Positions 10,749 through 22,529 of a stretch of DNA of 64,000 nt are shown here, in pieces. Below the pieces are notes generated by a model. The model saw only the letters and a list, made by a program, of their open reading frames with translations. It searched no databases and was not told the DNA's origin. How positions within the stretch are numbered: position 1 is the first letter of the stretch; each line of letters begins with the position of its first letter. Origin of the DNA: Lineus longissimus (taxonomy: Eukaryota; Nemertea; Pilidiophora; Heteronemertea; Lineidae); NCBI RefSeq assembly GCF_910592395.1, contig NC_088315.1, positions 4,158,501-4,222,500 on the forward strand. The letters run 5' to 3'. A program made the position numbers and the translations under genes.

Positions 10749-11644
10749 ATCACATTCCTGCGCGTTTACACTGCAGACCAATCGTGTGTAAATGGCCCTT
10801 TTTGTCTCCAATTAACGCCCAACTCCTGAGCACCGAGCTGGTCCATTCCATACTGATATCCGATTATAACACATAGTAATTACAAACAAAAGTCATATCT
10901 GGAAACCTAAGTACGCAAGCTATATATTAAAACCATCCATTGTTCGGATTGCAGCGTCCCATCAATACCACGCCACACGGTCTATATTTGCATCAAAATT
11001 CCCTTTATTGCTTCAGCTATTAAATCAGTAATAACAAATGTATTCTATTCTTTGATTTTGCGATAATGTGGGATAAAATTTTTATATACCGGGATATTAT
11101 TCGGTCGGGACAGACTGAAGGGAAAGTATATACATGAAGGTTGTTAAGATTATGACAGGTCTGTGTGATGACTGTCAATTGATTATATTGGGCCGTGAAA
11201 AAGTCTGGTTGCTGTTGAAAATAGAGTATGATAATGGGAGGGAGTTCATTTCAAGGGTTTTATGGTCCTCTACTGCCATATGATAATTCAAGAAGTTCAA
11301 AGGGAATTCTCAGTCCTATAACCAGGACATACAAGAATGTTACATCAATGTGATGCATTATTGCCTTACTGTGAATCTGACCTTGATTTGTTATGGGTTT
11401 TAAGTTGTATCTGCGTCTTTGTTCAGAAAAAGTTCCTAGTGACACTATTTTGAAACTTTCGGAAATTGGATGAAAGTTTTAAATAGACCAGGTGCTATTT
11501 CAGAAAATTACATCTTTCGACATCCCATTGTACATCAACTTTTATTGAGAACATTTTAAATAACTGCAATTTGACATCTCCAAAATAAAGAACAGATTCC
11601 CTAATAGAAACCCTGACATTTAGAATCTCACCTCTGACATTTAA

Positions 11645-11703
11645 ATGGTAGGCACCCATCATTCACCACTTGGTGATTTGGAGGAGTCCATAATAGCCAA
11701 TAG
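11645..11703 (+). CDS. Candidate start-codon exon
   Basis: Seen: AAATGG at 11643-11648 gives a start codon with A at -3 and G at +4, just after an in-frame stop. The frame is open for 19 codons plus two bases (beginning MVGTHHSPLGDLEESIIAN) to ATAG|GTAAGG at 11703/11704, a good 5' splice site. Codons starting with G and ending with C or T are frequent. There is no promoter evidence. On the opposite strand a frame of about 55 codons overlaps and ends at its own GTGAGA donor (11635), so strand is ambiguous and chance is possible. No family recognised. Confidence 0.22.
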
Positions 11704-14700
11704 GTAAGGCAGGTACTGCAATTGTCAATTTCTTCAGGAATAACATATTTTGATTTAATTACAGATATTTTTGAGATAACCAGCAATTACTTAAGAGGAC
11801 AGAGTGCATGAAATGGCAATTATTAATCTCTAGTAGGGAGACTGCGTCTAAATTTACTTACAAAGTGGTGTTTTTAGCTCTGAAACCATGAATGAGTTTC
11901 ATAATCGAATTGGTACCACAGCGGGAGAGCTTATCAAACCGGAAAACTTGTGTACAAAATATGCAATGTTCACCATAACTCCATTACACGTAGATTACTT
12001 AGTTAAGATTGCTTTTTTTTGCATCGTACGTACTAATGCCAGCCTCCTTTAATGTTAATTAAACCGTCAAGTTTCATTACTCCAAAAGATAAAAGGGGAA
12101 TTTCACAATTAAAGTCCGCTTTAAAGACACGACATAAAAGACATTTCACTTACGAATTAAAACAAGTACCAAGGCTTGGTATGAAATTTCAATTACGGTA
12201 TCGTTTGTACATTATCCTTGTAGTGTTACGTGAGTATTTAAGTGTGCGGTTTAGTGCAAAATACGTAACTCGCTTTTTTCTTGCGCAAGCCAAGAGGGGC
12301 CCCAAGGTAGTACTTAACGTTGTCTTTTATATCTAACAAAAGAACTAATGACTAGTTACGGAGTACTGCGCATTCGAAAGTTCAAACATGATTATACTTA
12401 TTTAGGGCTTTTTAACCTCTATTCTTCAATTACAAAGTGTCTGGCACTAGAGGGGGCATAAAATTGCCCTAAACTGAACAAGGCAATTAATTATTTTCTA
12501 AAATCCATTCAAAATCCATTATTCAATTCAGAATTCGTAAATGCGACCTTTGTGGACATCTTTAATGCCCTTAGGTCAAGAGTGTTCACCCTCAGCAGTT
12601 CATAATTTACAATGAAAAAGAACTGCATTGATATACACAACTGACATATATTGAAAGAGATAGCAAAGCTGCGACTTCAGACTAACGAAGATGTTAAAGA
12701 TACTGGCCAGCACCAATGGGGGGGGGGGAAATGAAAAGAAAATAAGTATGTGTATGACATTTCACCCCTTCTCTTGGTAACTGGTGGGAAGAAAGGAGGG
12801 GAGACGCCACATCCCCCTTTTTCAGCCATATCGACATTACTCTTACGTAGTTATATTTCAAACCAAATGTTTTTTATTAATGCCATCCTTACATCTAAGT
12901 TTTGGACAAAGACTAATATGTTATATACTAAACAAACACCTAAAAAAAATCTACCCACCCTCACTTGACGCAACATGAAGTACATATAGAATTACTATGC
13001 AGCCGATACCCGAGTGAAGAGCGATGACAATTGCTCTTGAAAGACAATAGAGGGCACTCAAATCTCAGTCTAAATCGGTAATAATAAACTGGTAAAAAAT
13101 GACCAAATCAGAGTCAGAGTACCATCACGGTAATCGAAAACGCGAAAATCTCCAAGATTCGCTGCACACGCACAAAAGGACAAAGGTCCCAGTATGTTGA
13201 GTGAACATGTGTCAAGCCCTCAACACGCGGCTACTATTCTTCAAAAGTAAGTAATTTCAACTCCGTATGAACATCAAAATCTTTACACATGCAAATCAAA
13301 GGAGTTATCGTATTACAAAAGCATTTGAAACTTTTTCATGTTATGTGAAAAATCACAATCCGGCAAACGGCGATGATTATATTCCGGTATCTTTTTTACT
13401 GCAGAGGGCCGTATATAAAGAGACTCCATTATAAATCTTTATGACCACTTTTGACGATTTCTCAGGTATTGTGCGAGGGCTCTTCTGCTAATCGACCGCA
13501 ACCCTACAGGATGAATCTCAGATTTCGACATCTTTGAGATAAGACGACAAGAAAGGCTCGGACAATGGGCATGGTACAATATGCACTTTCTTCATTCTTC
13601 TTATCGCGATTAAAAAGACTTAAAAGTTGCCTGTGCGTGACTTAGTCAAATATGAAGTGATTTTCGAAACGAAAATATGATTGTTTTGTTCAGGATAAAC
13701 TAACCCCGGAGCTGAACTGATGCCAATTTCAAACGACTTTGATTTGAGTTAATCAATTCTGATAAGGCAAATGCTATGGACTTTAGCACCCAAAGGGTTA
13801 ATTGTCCAAAGTTGTCACAAAATGTCGAATCATCAGAGACTTTTGGAAACATCCTACTTTATCGCTGGCAGGCGTCATGACTTTATGAATTAGCCAGGAC
13901 TTTTTTACCATATTCTGTCAGATCAGACTGGTGGATCTTCAGCATCTAACAACCAAGGTTATTACGACCAAGCTGATAGTTTGCTGGGGATTAGTGGGCA
14001 CGGAACTATGTATGGAAAACCATAAGATTTTCGTGGAAATTTACCCACTAACAAGCAATTTAACAATTTTACTGCAATCAGCAAGATAAAGTTCTCTTGT
14101 CTGCGAGTAAATTCATTAATCGCTGGGTCAATAAAAATTTGATCAATCTTACTTATCCCATACCATGAATATTTAAATCAAATCAAAAGCAAACAAGAAG
14201 TGTTTGTTTTTCAAATCCATATGTATTTGTAAAATGAACAGAAAATTGATTACAGACACGAGCATGTCAGACTCTGGATCAAAAGGGTTCAAAATCTGTG
14301 TGGGAGGCTTAGTCAAAAACGAGATTTGATTCAGACATCATAAAATGAGTTGAGTTGCATTACCTCCAAGATCATGCCTGACTTGTTAATCAGTTCATTT
14401 CGTTCCGTGTTGGTTCATTCTGGTTTTTGATTTCGTGTATTTTTCAGTACAAATGCAAAGCAACCTTGTAGGGGAAGTGTAAAAGAGTCACTGTCCTCTG
14501 TTGATAATGTCCTTTTTCGAATGCACTTTTCGCAGTCAGTATTGAGAGAATTTGGCAAAAAAAACCAACGATATAAGATGCCCAAACTGGATTCAAAGCC
14601 CAGCCCTGTTTGGCTGTGGAGAAATGTCATGGGGAACCCATTAGGTCACCCATTGTAATGACCCACCTCTACACCCCCACTCCCTCCTACAAAAAAAGGT

Positions 14701-15424
14701 AATATTGAGCAAGACCATAATGATATGTCATAGTACAAAGATCGGTATCACAAAGACCACAAAGAGATATGAAAAATTGCAAAAAATCCCACGGAAACAA
14801 GATAAAGCTCATTTCTGCAGTAATTTCTGAGCAGCACACCGCACGATTACTAGATCGGAGTAAAACGTACAAAACAATGGTTTTCCTCACAAAAGGTATA
14901 AAACACGTTAAACAGATGATCAAAGACACAATTCACTTCCGTGAAGAAGAAAAAAGTGGCACTGAACTGGAAATGGCTCGATATCTCATATAGCGACCAT
15001 ATATGATTTCACTTCAACTTGGGATTAGAAGCCCTGTGCATGATACGTACATATTCATGTCAAATACATGCTGGGTTTCATCCAACATAATCTGACATTG
15101 GTTATTGCCATAATATTGATTGCATTAACATACAGTTCATATAAGAACGGGCATCTAAGGTCCGTATAACAATGGGTACATAGAAAACATTATTACTAGC
15201 TGCATGGACTTCCGATGAAAAAAAGTGATAAAGGTACAAAGGAGTAATATCAAATTTTTTCATCACAACTTGAGCGATATATCGTAAGTAGTGTTATAGA
15301 AAGTGTATTGTGATTCTGACTCTACATACATGGACTTGACCTGGGGACATCGAGATGCTATATTCATGGTGATAACTAATATAAGCAAACGTCCCAACAA
15401 CAATATGCCACACTTATTACATTC
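11704..15424. other. No supported gene
   Basis: AT-rich non-coding sequence. It contains G11 at 12718-12728. Isolated open frames at 12052-12336 (basic, 94 codons) and 14769-14993 (74 codons, lysine-rich) have no splice or promoter context. A GGACAAAGGTCC half-palindrome lies near 13178. Confidence 0.45.
12718..12728 (+). repeat. G11 homopolymer
   Basis: Eleven consecutive G residues, probably unstable in length. Confidence 0.95.
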
Positions 15425-15449
15425 TCGTCACATGATGTGCATGTGACGA
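15425..15449. repeat. Perfect 10-bp inverted repeat with 5-nt loop
   Basis: TCGTCACATG (15425-15434) and CATGTGACGA (15440-15449) are exact reverse complements around ATGTG. Each arm contains a CACATG/CATGTG E-box. It could form a cruciform or bind a dimeric bHLH factor. Function is inference. Confidence 0.6.
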
Positions 15450-15921
15450 CAAACATTTTCAGAAGAAATAGGCAAAAAAAATGCAGGACAATCACGTATA
15501 AGTCTTTGGTTTAATCAAGGATGAGATGAGCAGACACTGATGTGTGATTTTTTTTGTAAGAAGATCGAGGGCCACAACGAAAGGAATCGATCATTTCTGA
15601 AGAGGGTGGGCATGAAATCACAGACATTTACTTACTTATACCGATAAAACTGACCTCATGTGTTAGAAATGAGTAGTTCACGCTACGAGTATTCCACATG
15701 AATGTACATCATGTACATGCCTCAATAATAACTGAAAATCACCTGAACTGACAGCTATACTTACAGGAGACTGATTTGTTAGAAAAACGTGCAACACGCC
15801 ATAAGGAAATATTCCAACTGAGCTCTGACAATAAAACAACAAAAGATACCTAAATTACAACCCTCAAGAAGCAGCGAAGATGTCTTTTTATACAACACAA
15901 TGATCGAACGCGTCTGCTTAC

Positions 15922-16042
15922 ATCGACATCACCTTTTGCTCCACCCTCTTGAAGAATAACAATGCATCCCGCAACGATGCAACAATGGCCAGAAAAGACG
16001 CAACAATGGTCGAAAAAGATGCGACAATCCTCGTACCACTGA
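15922..16042 (-). CDS. Candidate cysteine-rich exon carrying an in-frame 21-bp repeat
   Basis: Seen on the minus strand: TTCACTGTGATTTCTTTTTGTGACAG, an excellent acceptor, ends at 16043. The frame is open through 40 codons to GAT|GTAAGC (15922/15921); an alternative donor AAAAG|GTGATG lies at 15933/15932. The peptide contains three successive seven-residue units (CRIFFDH, CCVFSGH, CCIVAGC) encoded by a 21-bp tandem repeat at 15970-16033. The repeat therefore preserves the frame and cysteine spacing. The frame runs on for a further 24 codons to a stop at 15850. I recognise no cysteine-rich family with this spacing. A non-coding minisatellite is the main alternative. Confidence 0.27.
15976..16033 (+). 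repeat. 21-bp tandem repeat, about 3 copies
   Basis: GATGCAACAATGGCCAGAAA-type units start at 15976, 15997 and 16018 (the last truncated), with a degenerate earlier copy from about 15961. Differences are mostly substitutions, with no length change. Confidence 0.7.
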
Positions 16043-17532
16043 CTGTCACAAAAAGAAATCACAGTGAAAAGAACAGCCCATGGAAAAAAAAAATAATGAA
16101 CGAGAAAACAATATCACCAAAATCTATATCTATATGCCCAAATCTATAAAATTGCCAAACTTGGGAAGTTATGGAGTGCTGAAAAAGTTCCCAAATGATA
16201 ATGGCATCAGTCATGTAGACATCGCACCTTATAAGAACAAGAGATATTACAATAATACGCTATGACGTCTTGTAATGCCCGAAGCACAAGTATTTTTCTA
16301 ACTCCTCTCGCACTTTGACGGCGGAAAAAACACGGCGGACATATTCCAATTAATATACCCCTGATATGTCATCCTGGTTCATTTAGCAAGCCAATCTGCC
16401 GCCTTCAGTCATATTTAGGACATTTGCAAGTAAAACAAAGACAGTGGTGTGTATATTGGTCGTTTGATGTGGCCTAATGTCGCTGGTAATGTCGCCATCC
16501 CGATCATATCTGATAGAACATAAAGAACATAGAAAGGACATTTCTTTGTCATTTGACGACCATATTTTTTCCTCTGAGGTACGTTAGATACTTTCGCGTC
16601 AAGTACAAAGGAGACGTGGTCGAATAATTGCGATGAGGACTTGGAAACCAGAGCTCTCTGTCACAGCATTTTTCCTTCCTCAGTCATGAAAAATAAGTCA
16701 CACTTTGGAACTTTTATGCCAGAAAACAGACTCTGCTGCACATAAAGTTTGAACGGATGACAAGATATAAGGTCAAAAAAAGCTTATCAATTCTTTATCA
16801 AGAACTTACAAAGACCTTAGTCTTTGATAATGCTTGAGAGTATTCATTCATTTACTTTTTAAGCCAAGGCATATTGACCCTAGGTAGTCTAAAGTGCAAA
16901 AATGCAGGAACCATCCACAAATAAAAGTCATGTTGCAATACAGAATCTTCCTCACACAATTTTGCCAAAAGAGCAATTTTAAGCAGCTTATGTCACAGCA
17001 AATTACAATGCCAGTATGCATGATATTGCAGCACTTCTGCACCATTAAAAAGACACCTTAAGCCATACAAATGCACTTCTTGGCAAAAGAAGAAACAAGT
17101 TCGCTCCATCACACCTCGAGAGCCATAAACTAAGAGATTTACATAGTGACCAACGCCCATTATGGAACGACACCAAAAGAAAAAGCAAGTGGTCATTTTC
17201 GAGGCTATAACGACTTGCCACGGTGTACCTCTGTAGCTAGCCCAAGGACATGTCCATGGACGGGAAGAAATGAGGCTGGACAACTCCGTATTGGCTAAAG
17301 TTAATATCATCACCGTGTGTCCCGTTAGGCAATGCTTTGTGCTCCACAAGCTACAAGGATCCATTATTACCTAATAATGTATTTTTATCATCATCACTGG
17401 ATCTTGTGAATAAGTGAATTTCTGACATTTTCAATCGGTCTATTCTCGTATGTCTGATGCTAATCCTTTGTCCAGCAAGGACAATGTGGCTGGTCCAAAG
17501 AACAAAATGAACCAGGCGGAGGGAGACTTCAA
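16043..17532. other. No supported gene
   Basis: Non-coding AT-rich sequence. A 123-codon minus-strand frame at 16993-17364 has no splice context, and I saw no recognisable domain. No repeat or RNA gene was identified. Confidence 0.45.
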
Positions 17533-17960
17533 TAGGTCTGCAAATATACTGTGGTTATGTAATATTTTCAAACACAAAAGACCTCATAAGATTTAGAAAA
17601 TGTAGATGGTCTTAATAACAAATGAAGCAAGATGGGACACTGGATCAGTCTGGAAATATATTCTGGTTATGCAATATTTTCAAACACAATAGACCTCTTG
17701 CGACTTTGGTGAAAGACATCTTTCTGAAAGAATTGGGAACTTCTTTAGAATGATGAGACATAGGTGTCAAATGTAGCCGGATTGAGAGAAGTTATGCAAT
17801 ATTTCAAACACAAAGTTCATGAGATTTGGCCCAAATGATTTTTGAGAAGTGGGTGGAAATCTTTTGTGGCGAGATGAAATATATGATGGCGAATGTAGCA
17901 AGATTGGCGAACGTTATGCAATATTTCTTGACACAAAGGAAAACGACCTCTTCAGAATGA
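17533..17960 (+). repeat. Diverged tandem array, about 4 copies of 110-140 bp
   Basis: A block GTTATGCAATATTTTCAAAC-ACAAAAGACCTC recurs near 17555, 17665, 17790 and 17912. Between blocks are related segments (GAAGCAAGATGGGACA, AATGTAGCCGGATTG, AATGTAGCAAGATTGG). Copy length varies from about 112 to 138 bp through indels, so this is an old array. No coding frame spans the copies. Confidence 0.7.
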
Positions 17961-19378
17961 ACAAAGATGACACTGAAAAGATGTGAAACTGGAAAATGAG
18001 TCAGAAACTAACATTTATGGAACAATGATACAAACTTTGTAACAAGGGGACGTGGAAGAACAGAGAAGTATTTTGCTACACTGGCACAATGATGCAGTAG
18101 ACATCTTTGTCCAAAAATATAAAACAAGGATCAGTACTTTTAGAGGTCAGAGACTTGGTTATACACCATTTACATAGTCAGCCTTTGTGGACAAGAAAAC
18201 AAGCCAAATATCTTCATATTAGCTGGGAATTCACATAAAATACATTAGAATATAAAGGTATAACAATGCAAATCACAATGGGTTGCATACTCACATAATA
18301 CAGTAAATGTTCTAACACATTTGCTGATGAATTTTTCAAAACATGTGATTTCACTTTTCCTAACTCACTAATGCAGTGCTGAGGGGGAAAGTACTGTGCT
18401 GTTGAAAAAAATATGATTTGACCAACAAAGTTTGAAAGTGATGGAACAACACGAAAAAACTAACAACAGAACCGCAAATAAACAATATATATAACAATGG
18501 ATATTGTCTTCCCGAGAGGCAAAAGTATCTGAGACACACAAGTTGGCCAACTTATTCTGCTTCTCAAAGATGCAGACTGATATTACCTGGAGTGGTTGAT
18601 GGTGACACTGCCTCTGTGGCACTCCAGGGCTCCCCATTGTTGCATACAGCATTGGTACTGTTCTAAGTTGGCATTCAGCGACATGCCGACAAAGATGTTT
18701 TATCAAAAATAAACCAACCCAACAGACCTAATAAATGATGAAGATAATCCAAAAGAAGAAGCATTGAATAAGACTATACAAAGGAATACCAGATATCTGC
18801 AGAAATATGTAGGAAAAAATGTAACGAATGATTAAAAAATTCCATCAAAATGATGGAAAAGTTCAAAGATATAATGCTTACATGTTCAAATCTTGTACGA
18901 ATTCTGACTCTTGTGTCCAAAGTATCCAAGTTGGACTCCCCTTAAGATATCGAATGTCAGGTTCTGCTAAAGTCGAATGGGAGAGTTGCAGAGATAGACA
19001 ACCAACAAAATCAAAGACAGAATTCAACTGAGGACAAAACTTTCCTTGAAGTTTCCACTTCTGCTGCAGACAATTCAAAAGAAACTCTGGTACTATTGTT
19101 CACCTCAATTCAGCCTCCAGGACGCATATATTACAGGTCATCCTCACCAATAAGAGCAAATGTCGAAAACGTCAAAATCACGCAAAATGTCAATGCTACC
19201 ATTTCGGATATGTGGGTTGAAGAACAAGTTATAATTTGATTTTTGATTATGGGAACTTAGGAACCTGTCAGATTGTAGGATCCGGTGAGCAGACGTGCGT
19301 ACCATGTCGTCTGCTTCAGGCGCACACAGCAGACAAACACGCTAACAACAGGTCGCGACAATAACGCCATAGAAACGG
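17961..19378. other. No supported gene
   Basis: AT-rich sequence without a convincing exon. GCAGACG and CGTCTGC form a 7-bp inverted repeat at 19289-19314, in a short GC-richer patch (19270-19400) that also contains GGTGTGAACGC, a word seen at the ends of some DNA transposons. No matching terminus was found. Confidence 0.4.
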
Positions 19379-20334
19379 CTAATTAGCGCCCCGGTGTGAA
19401 CGCATCTTAAGAAGCCTATGTAATTCTTTCAATTTAAAATTTCGAAACGATCCATAAAAGCCGTGGAAAATCTCACAAAGGACTTTATGATTTGTCATGA
19501 ACATACAATAATTGGTATAAGGAAAAATCTTTAACTCACAAAAGGAATTTGTGAAATTAGAATTTTCCAAAATTTCGACCTTGATATCTAACCCAAGGGC
19601 ACACCAGAGAAAAAATATTTGACAATCAGACAATGGGCTACTTGAAAGAAAACCTTGGCACAACATTGAGTAAATCTGATCATTCGCTGTGTCAACTAAC
19701 AGGGGGTACCGATTGAATAAGACGTATTTTTCCGCTGGATTTAATTTCTTAAATTGATAATACGGCAGCTGGGGCGATCGCCATGACCTTGAAGACCCCT
19801 CAAAACGTTTTTGACAATTAATAAGACTATCATGAATAAATTTCATACAAGACCTAGTTATACTTCTATGAATGAAATTTAATCCTTTTATTGAATTTTA
19901 AATAATGATTTCTCCAAAGATAGCTTTGTATAAAACGTGACTATTTTGCATAAATTTTTCAAGAGCTTGTTGTATTTCTTTGAACATGTTGAATTAGATT
20001 TCTATCATTTTGTGGATGTGGAACCACGATATTTGGGGTTTCTATTGTGGAATGCCAAATCCATGTAATTTCTTCCGGGATTTCAAAAACATTGCTTCCG
20101 TAAACACAATGGTGATCTCCAAGACGAAGAATTGAAATCAAAAGTAAACTTTCCGACATAGTATCAAAATATCATGCGGACATGTTACTGCAGATTGAGA
20201 TGAGCCAGGGGGTTGTCCATAGAAACAGGCTGTATGACCTTTTCAGTTTTGACAAAATATCTTGACCCCAAAGTTATAGAATTAAGGACATCCTCCAGCA
20301 CTATGACTTTCACTTCTTGCTCCCAGGCTGCTTT
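19379..20334 (-). pseudogene. Decayed coding-like block, three frames
   Basis: Seen on the minus strand: frame A is open for 49 codons (20334-20188, including WEQEVKVIVLEDVLNS). Frame B opens with ATG at 20159 for about 56 coding-like codons (including LRLGDHHCVYGSNVFEIP). Frame C then runs from ATG at 19987 to the stop at 19379, about 200 codons broken by one TAA at 19898-19900 (including MFKEIQQALEKFMQNS and YCMFMTNHKVLCEIFHG). Successive frames each take over near where the previous one closes, as expected for one old coding sequence with frameshifts and a nonsense mutation. I do not recognise the protein, and a gene relic, retrocopy or element remnant are all possible. Frame C alone could be chance, but the serial arrangement is less easily so. 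Confidence 0.33.
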
Positions 20335-20423
20335 TCATTTTCGACCCTGTATCTTTACACAGAATATTTCTAAATACAATATATAGTATTCCAATTTCCC
20401 AAATATGTTTCTGTCAATTTCAG

Positions 20424-20627
20424 TTCGTGTACAGAACCCAAGTCAACATACTTGCACGCGATGTGATTGAAGTCTGGTCAATTTCATTAGAGATGATCAC
20501 AGATTCCAATACATTCATGTACATGATTGCATATAATCTACTGCAGCTTCAGTCCAACCTGACATGGCCCAAATCTATGAGAAGTCAAGTTGTTTATAGG
20601 ACTGATATATTTCATATTTGGTCATGA
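20424..20627 (+). CDS. Candidate 3'-terminal exon, strong acceptor
   Basis: Seen: ATATGTTTCTGTCAATTTCAG ends at 20423, a strong 3' splice site. The phase-0 frame is open for 67 codons to TGA at 20625-20627, including YRTQVNILARDVIEVWS and SNLTWPKSMRSQ. Its start lies about 90 bp from the upstream end of the decayed minus-strand block, so the two diverge. No donor of quality lies inside and no AATAAA follows closely. A second frame after the acceptor is also open for some 20 codons. No family recognised; coding status is inference. Confidence 0.23.
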   Translation, partial: FVYRTQVNILARDVIEVWSISLEMITDSNTFMYMIAYNLLQLQSNLTWPKSMRSQVVYRTDIFHIWS

Positions 20628-21093
20628 TTACCGGAACCAAAGTGGCCAGTGTGCAGAGCTTTCATTTCGGTCTTAAACAAGAGTTTTCCCATTAATTGCC
20701 ATGGCGACTCGTAACCACTTATACTCGTACTGGTATATGTATTTACATGTCGTGCCAATTTTCAAGTCTGGTTTAAGCGATCGTTGCCAACTGATTAAAA
20801 TCAAAGAAAGATTGTCCATATATGAGTCGGGTCGATGACGGCTTTGTTGACTTCTGCTCCAGTGCTGTATTGAATGACATGAAATCTTCTAATCAAAAAG
20901 GCAGGGCATGTCTTTTCTGAATGGGTAGAATCTGTGTCTGCACTTAAGCGTAAGTTGTAGCAATGGCCGGGGTATTTAATTTTTTGCTGGGGCCATTTTC
21001 AGAAACGGTATAGGTATGATCTGCACATTAATGTGTTCCCATGGACAGCAACCTGATGACACCACCAGCCCCAAATATTAAATTTCAAACCAG

Positions 21094-21107
21094 CCAGAAG
21101 GTGGCAG
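21094..21107 (+). promoter_or_regulatory. CTCF-like motif
   Basis: CCAGAAGGTGGCAG matches the AGGTGGCAG core of the CTCF consensus, with few mismatches upstream. Single-site evidence only. Confidence 0.18.
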
Positions 21108-21306
21108 CAGCAGTCTTACTGTCGATTTCATTGTCTCTGCACCTGACAACTCCAAGACGACAAACATAATAAATAAAGTGTCTTGCCACGTGGAGTATTC
21201 CCTTGCTGTCACTGATTAGTAAAGGTATACCAACTCAGATATTGGATCCCAAACAAAAACTATATTTTGATGACATGCAGGGGGTTTAGTTGGCTGCTAA
21301 TGGAAG

Positions 21307-21364
21307 CCAGGCTACGGTCGTGTGCCGCGTTGGCCTCTGGTGACATGACTTCATACCCAGGTGA
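21307..21364 (+). repeat. Degenerate tRNA-like SINE head
   Basis: GGCTACGGTCGTGTGCC resembles an A-box arm. It is followed about 30 bp later by GACTTCATACCCAGG, which resembles a decayed B box (GGTTCGAATCC). The spacing fits a tRNA-derived RNA polymerase III promoter. It cannot fold into an intact tRNA. The element body and tail were not delimited. Confidence 0.3.
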
Positions 21365-21649
21365 TGCCTGTTAAACCTCAAATAACAATAAGACTTTTTT
21401 GATTGGAGTAGTTATCTTTTGTTTAGAAATGAAAGTATTTTGTGTCATATCTTCTTTATCAATCCTTCGTCAGTTTTGGCTCCAGGCAATACCATCACGG
21501 AGGGGTTTGATGCCCTTAATGGACCTTGTGAACACTTTTAAGCCAAAAAATGTGACGAGCTTACTGCCTGATGCTGCCCAACATAAGTAACATTGGGAAT
21601 GGTCTGAATAAGCCACCATCGGATTCCAATTCTTCCAAATTCTTTTCTT

Positions 21650-21694
21650 ATCTTTGGTCTCCAGTCCATTTATTTTGACACACCCTGTATACCT
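21650..21694 (+). repeat. Dispersed repeat copy 2 (CACCCTGTATA end)
   Basis: Diverged copy of the sequence at 9361-9402, sharing ATCTTTGG, CCATTT, TGACACAC and CTGTATACC in the same order and near-identical spacing. Confidence 0.45.
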
Positions 21695-21739
21695 CTAACC
21701 TTTTTGATGTCAAGATTAATCATTGCTTTGTCTCCTTAG

Positions 21740-21965
21740 GTTATCTCTTGCAGAATCCCAATCCAGGTCAAATCCTGGTGTCTTTGTTCAAAACCTGGCT
21801 ATATGCCCACCAAAACAACAACACACTTTTTTACATACTAGGCTAATACCTGCATATCTGCAACTCATTTGCTTGTACTACCTGCTTCATACAGATTTCA
21901 CCCAAAATTGCTGCACTCCCACATATGTTTACATACATTTTTACACAAGATATGACACAAATTAG
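21740..21965 (+). CDS. Candidate 3'-terminal exon, strong acceptor
   Basis: Seen: AATCATTGCTTTGTCTCCTTAG ends at 21739, an excellent 3' splice site. A phase-2 frame is then open for 74 codons to TAG at 21963-21965. It includes ESQSRSNPGVFVQNLAICPP and a tyrosine- and cysteine-containing tail (NCCTPTYVYIHFYTRYDTN). A phase-0 frame from the same acceptor is open for about 33 codons with four cysteines, so frame is uncertain. The acceptor lies 45 bp downstream of a dispersed repeat copy, so the whole stretch may be repeat-derived. No family recognised. Confidence 0.23.
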
Positions 21966-22473
21966 GGCCAAGTTAAAGTGAGACAGGCTACTGTCCAATT
22001 CATTCAAGTTGGCTAAAAATGACAGCACACAGATAATGATTTCTATACAGAAGAAGTACTTCTTGAGCGAAACAACCTATTCAGTTCTTTCACCCTAAAA
22101 TGACTTGAAATGTAGAATATCAATGTGAACCTAATTGCACACAATAGTTGGGTTTCTCAAGGGTGAAATGGGCACTAATGGTAGGAGACGTGTGTACCAG
22201 GTATGGTTTCTCCTTAGCGTATACTTATGTTGCCACAACTTTTTTGAAATTTGGGTCATTACATGAAAATTACAGCAGTCATATGCGATGTACTTCAAAA
22301 GCCTGCTGCCGGATGGTGAGATGTACTTGCCATTAAAATATCAAATTGCTTGTGGAAAAAACAGAATGAATTTCCTAAAATCACAAAATCCAAAATGACA
22401 AACATGATGAAATTGACCATTTGCTACCAAACAAAACATAACTTCAAAAATTTTTGAGAAACCGCAAACTTAC

Positions 22474-22529
22474 CGAAATTTCTTTCAACAATGTAAAAAC
22501 TGGAGGAAACCACAGGACAGGTACACTGT
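22474..22529 (-). CDS. Candidate 56-nt internal exon, phase 1 to 0
   Basis: Seen on the minus strand: an acceptor (CTCTGCCATTTCACATAAGACAACCAG, moderate) ends at 22530, and a strong donor G|GTAAGT begins at 22473. In the phase-1 frame the exon reads SVPVLWFPPVFTLLKEIS, a hydrophobic peptide. Its starting phase matches the ending phase of the candidate exon at 23606-23720 on the same strand, about 1.1 kb upstream in transcription. Together they would encode part of a membrane protein. A second frame upstream of the donor is also open, and the acceptor is not ideal. No family assigned. Confidence 0.28.

Noticed and set aside
11636-11780. 55-codon minus-strand frame ending at AGAG|GTGAGA
   Set aside because: The only acceptor giving the right phase has a purine-rich tract, and a plus-strand start-codon candidate overlaps; left as an ambiguity note in that entry.
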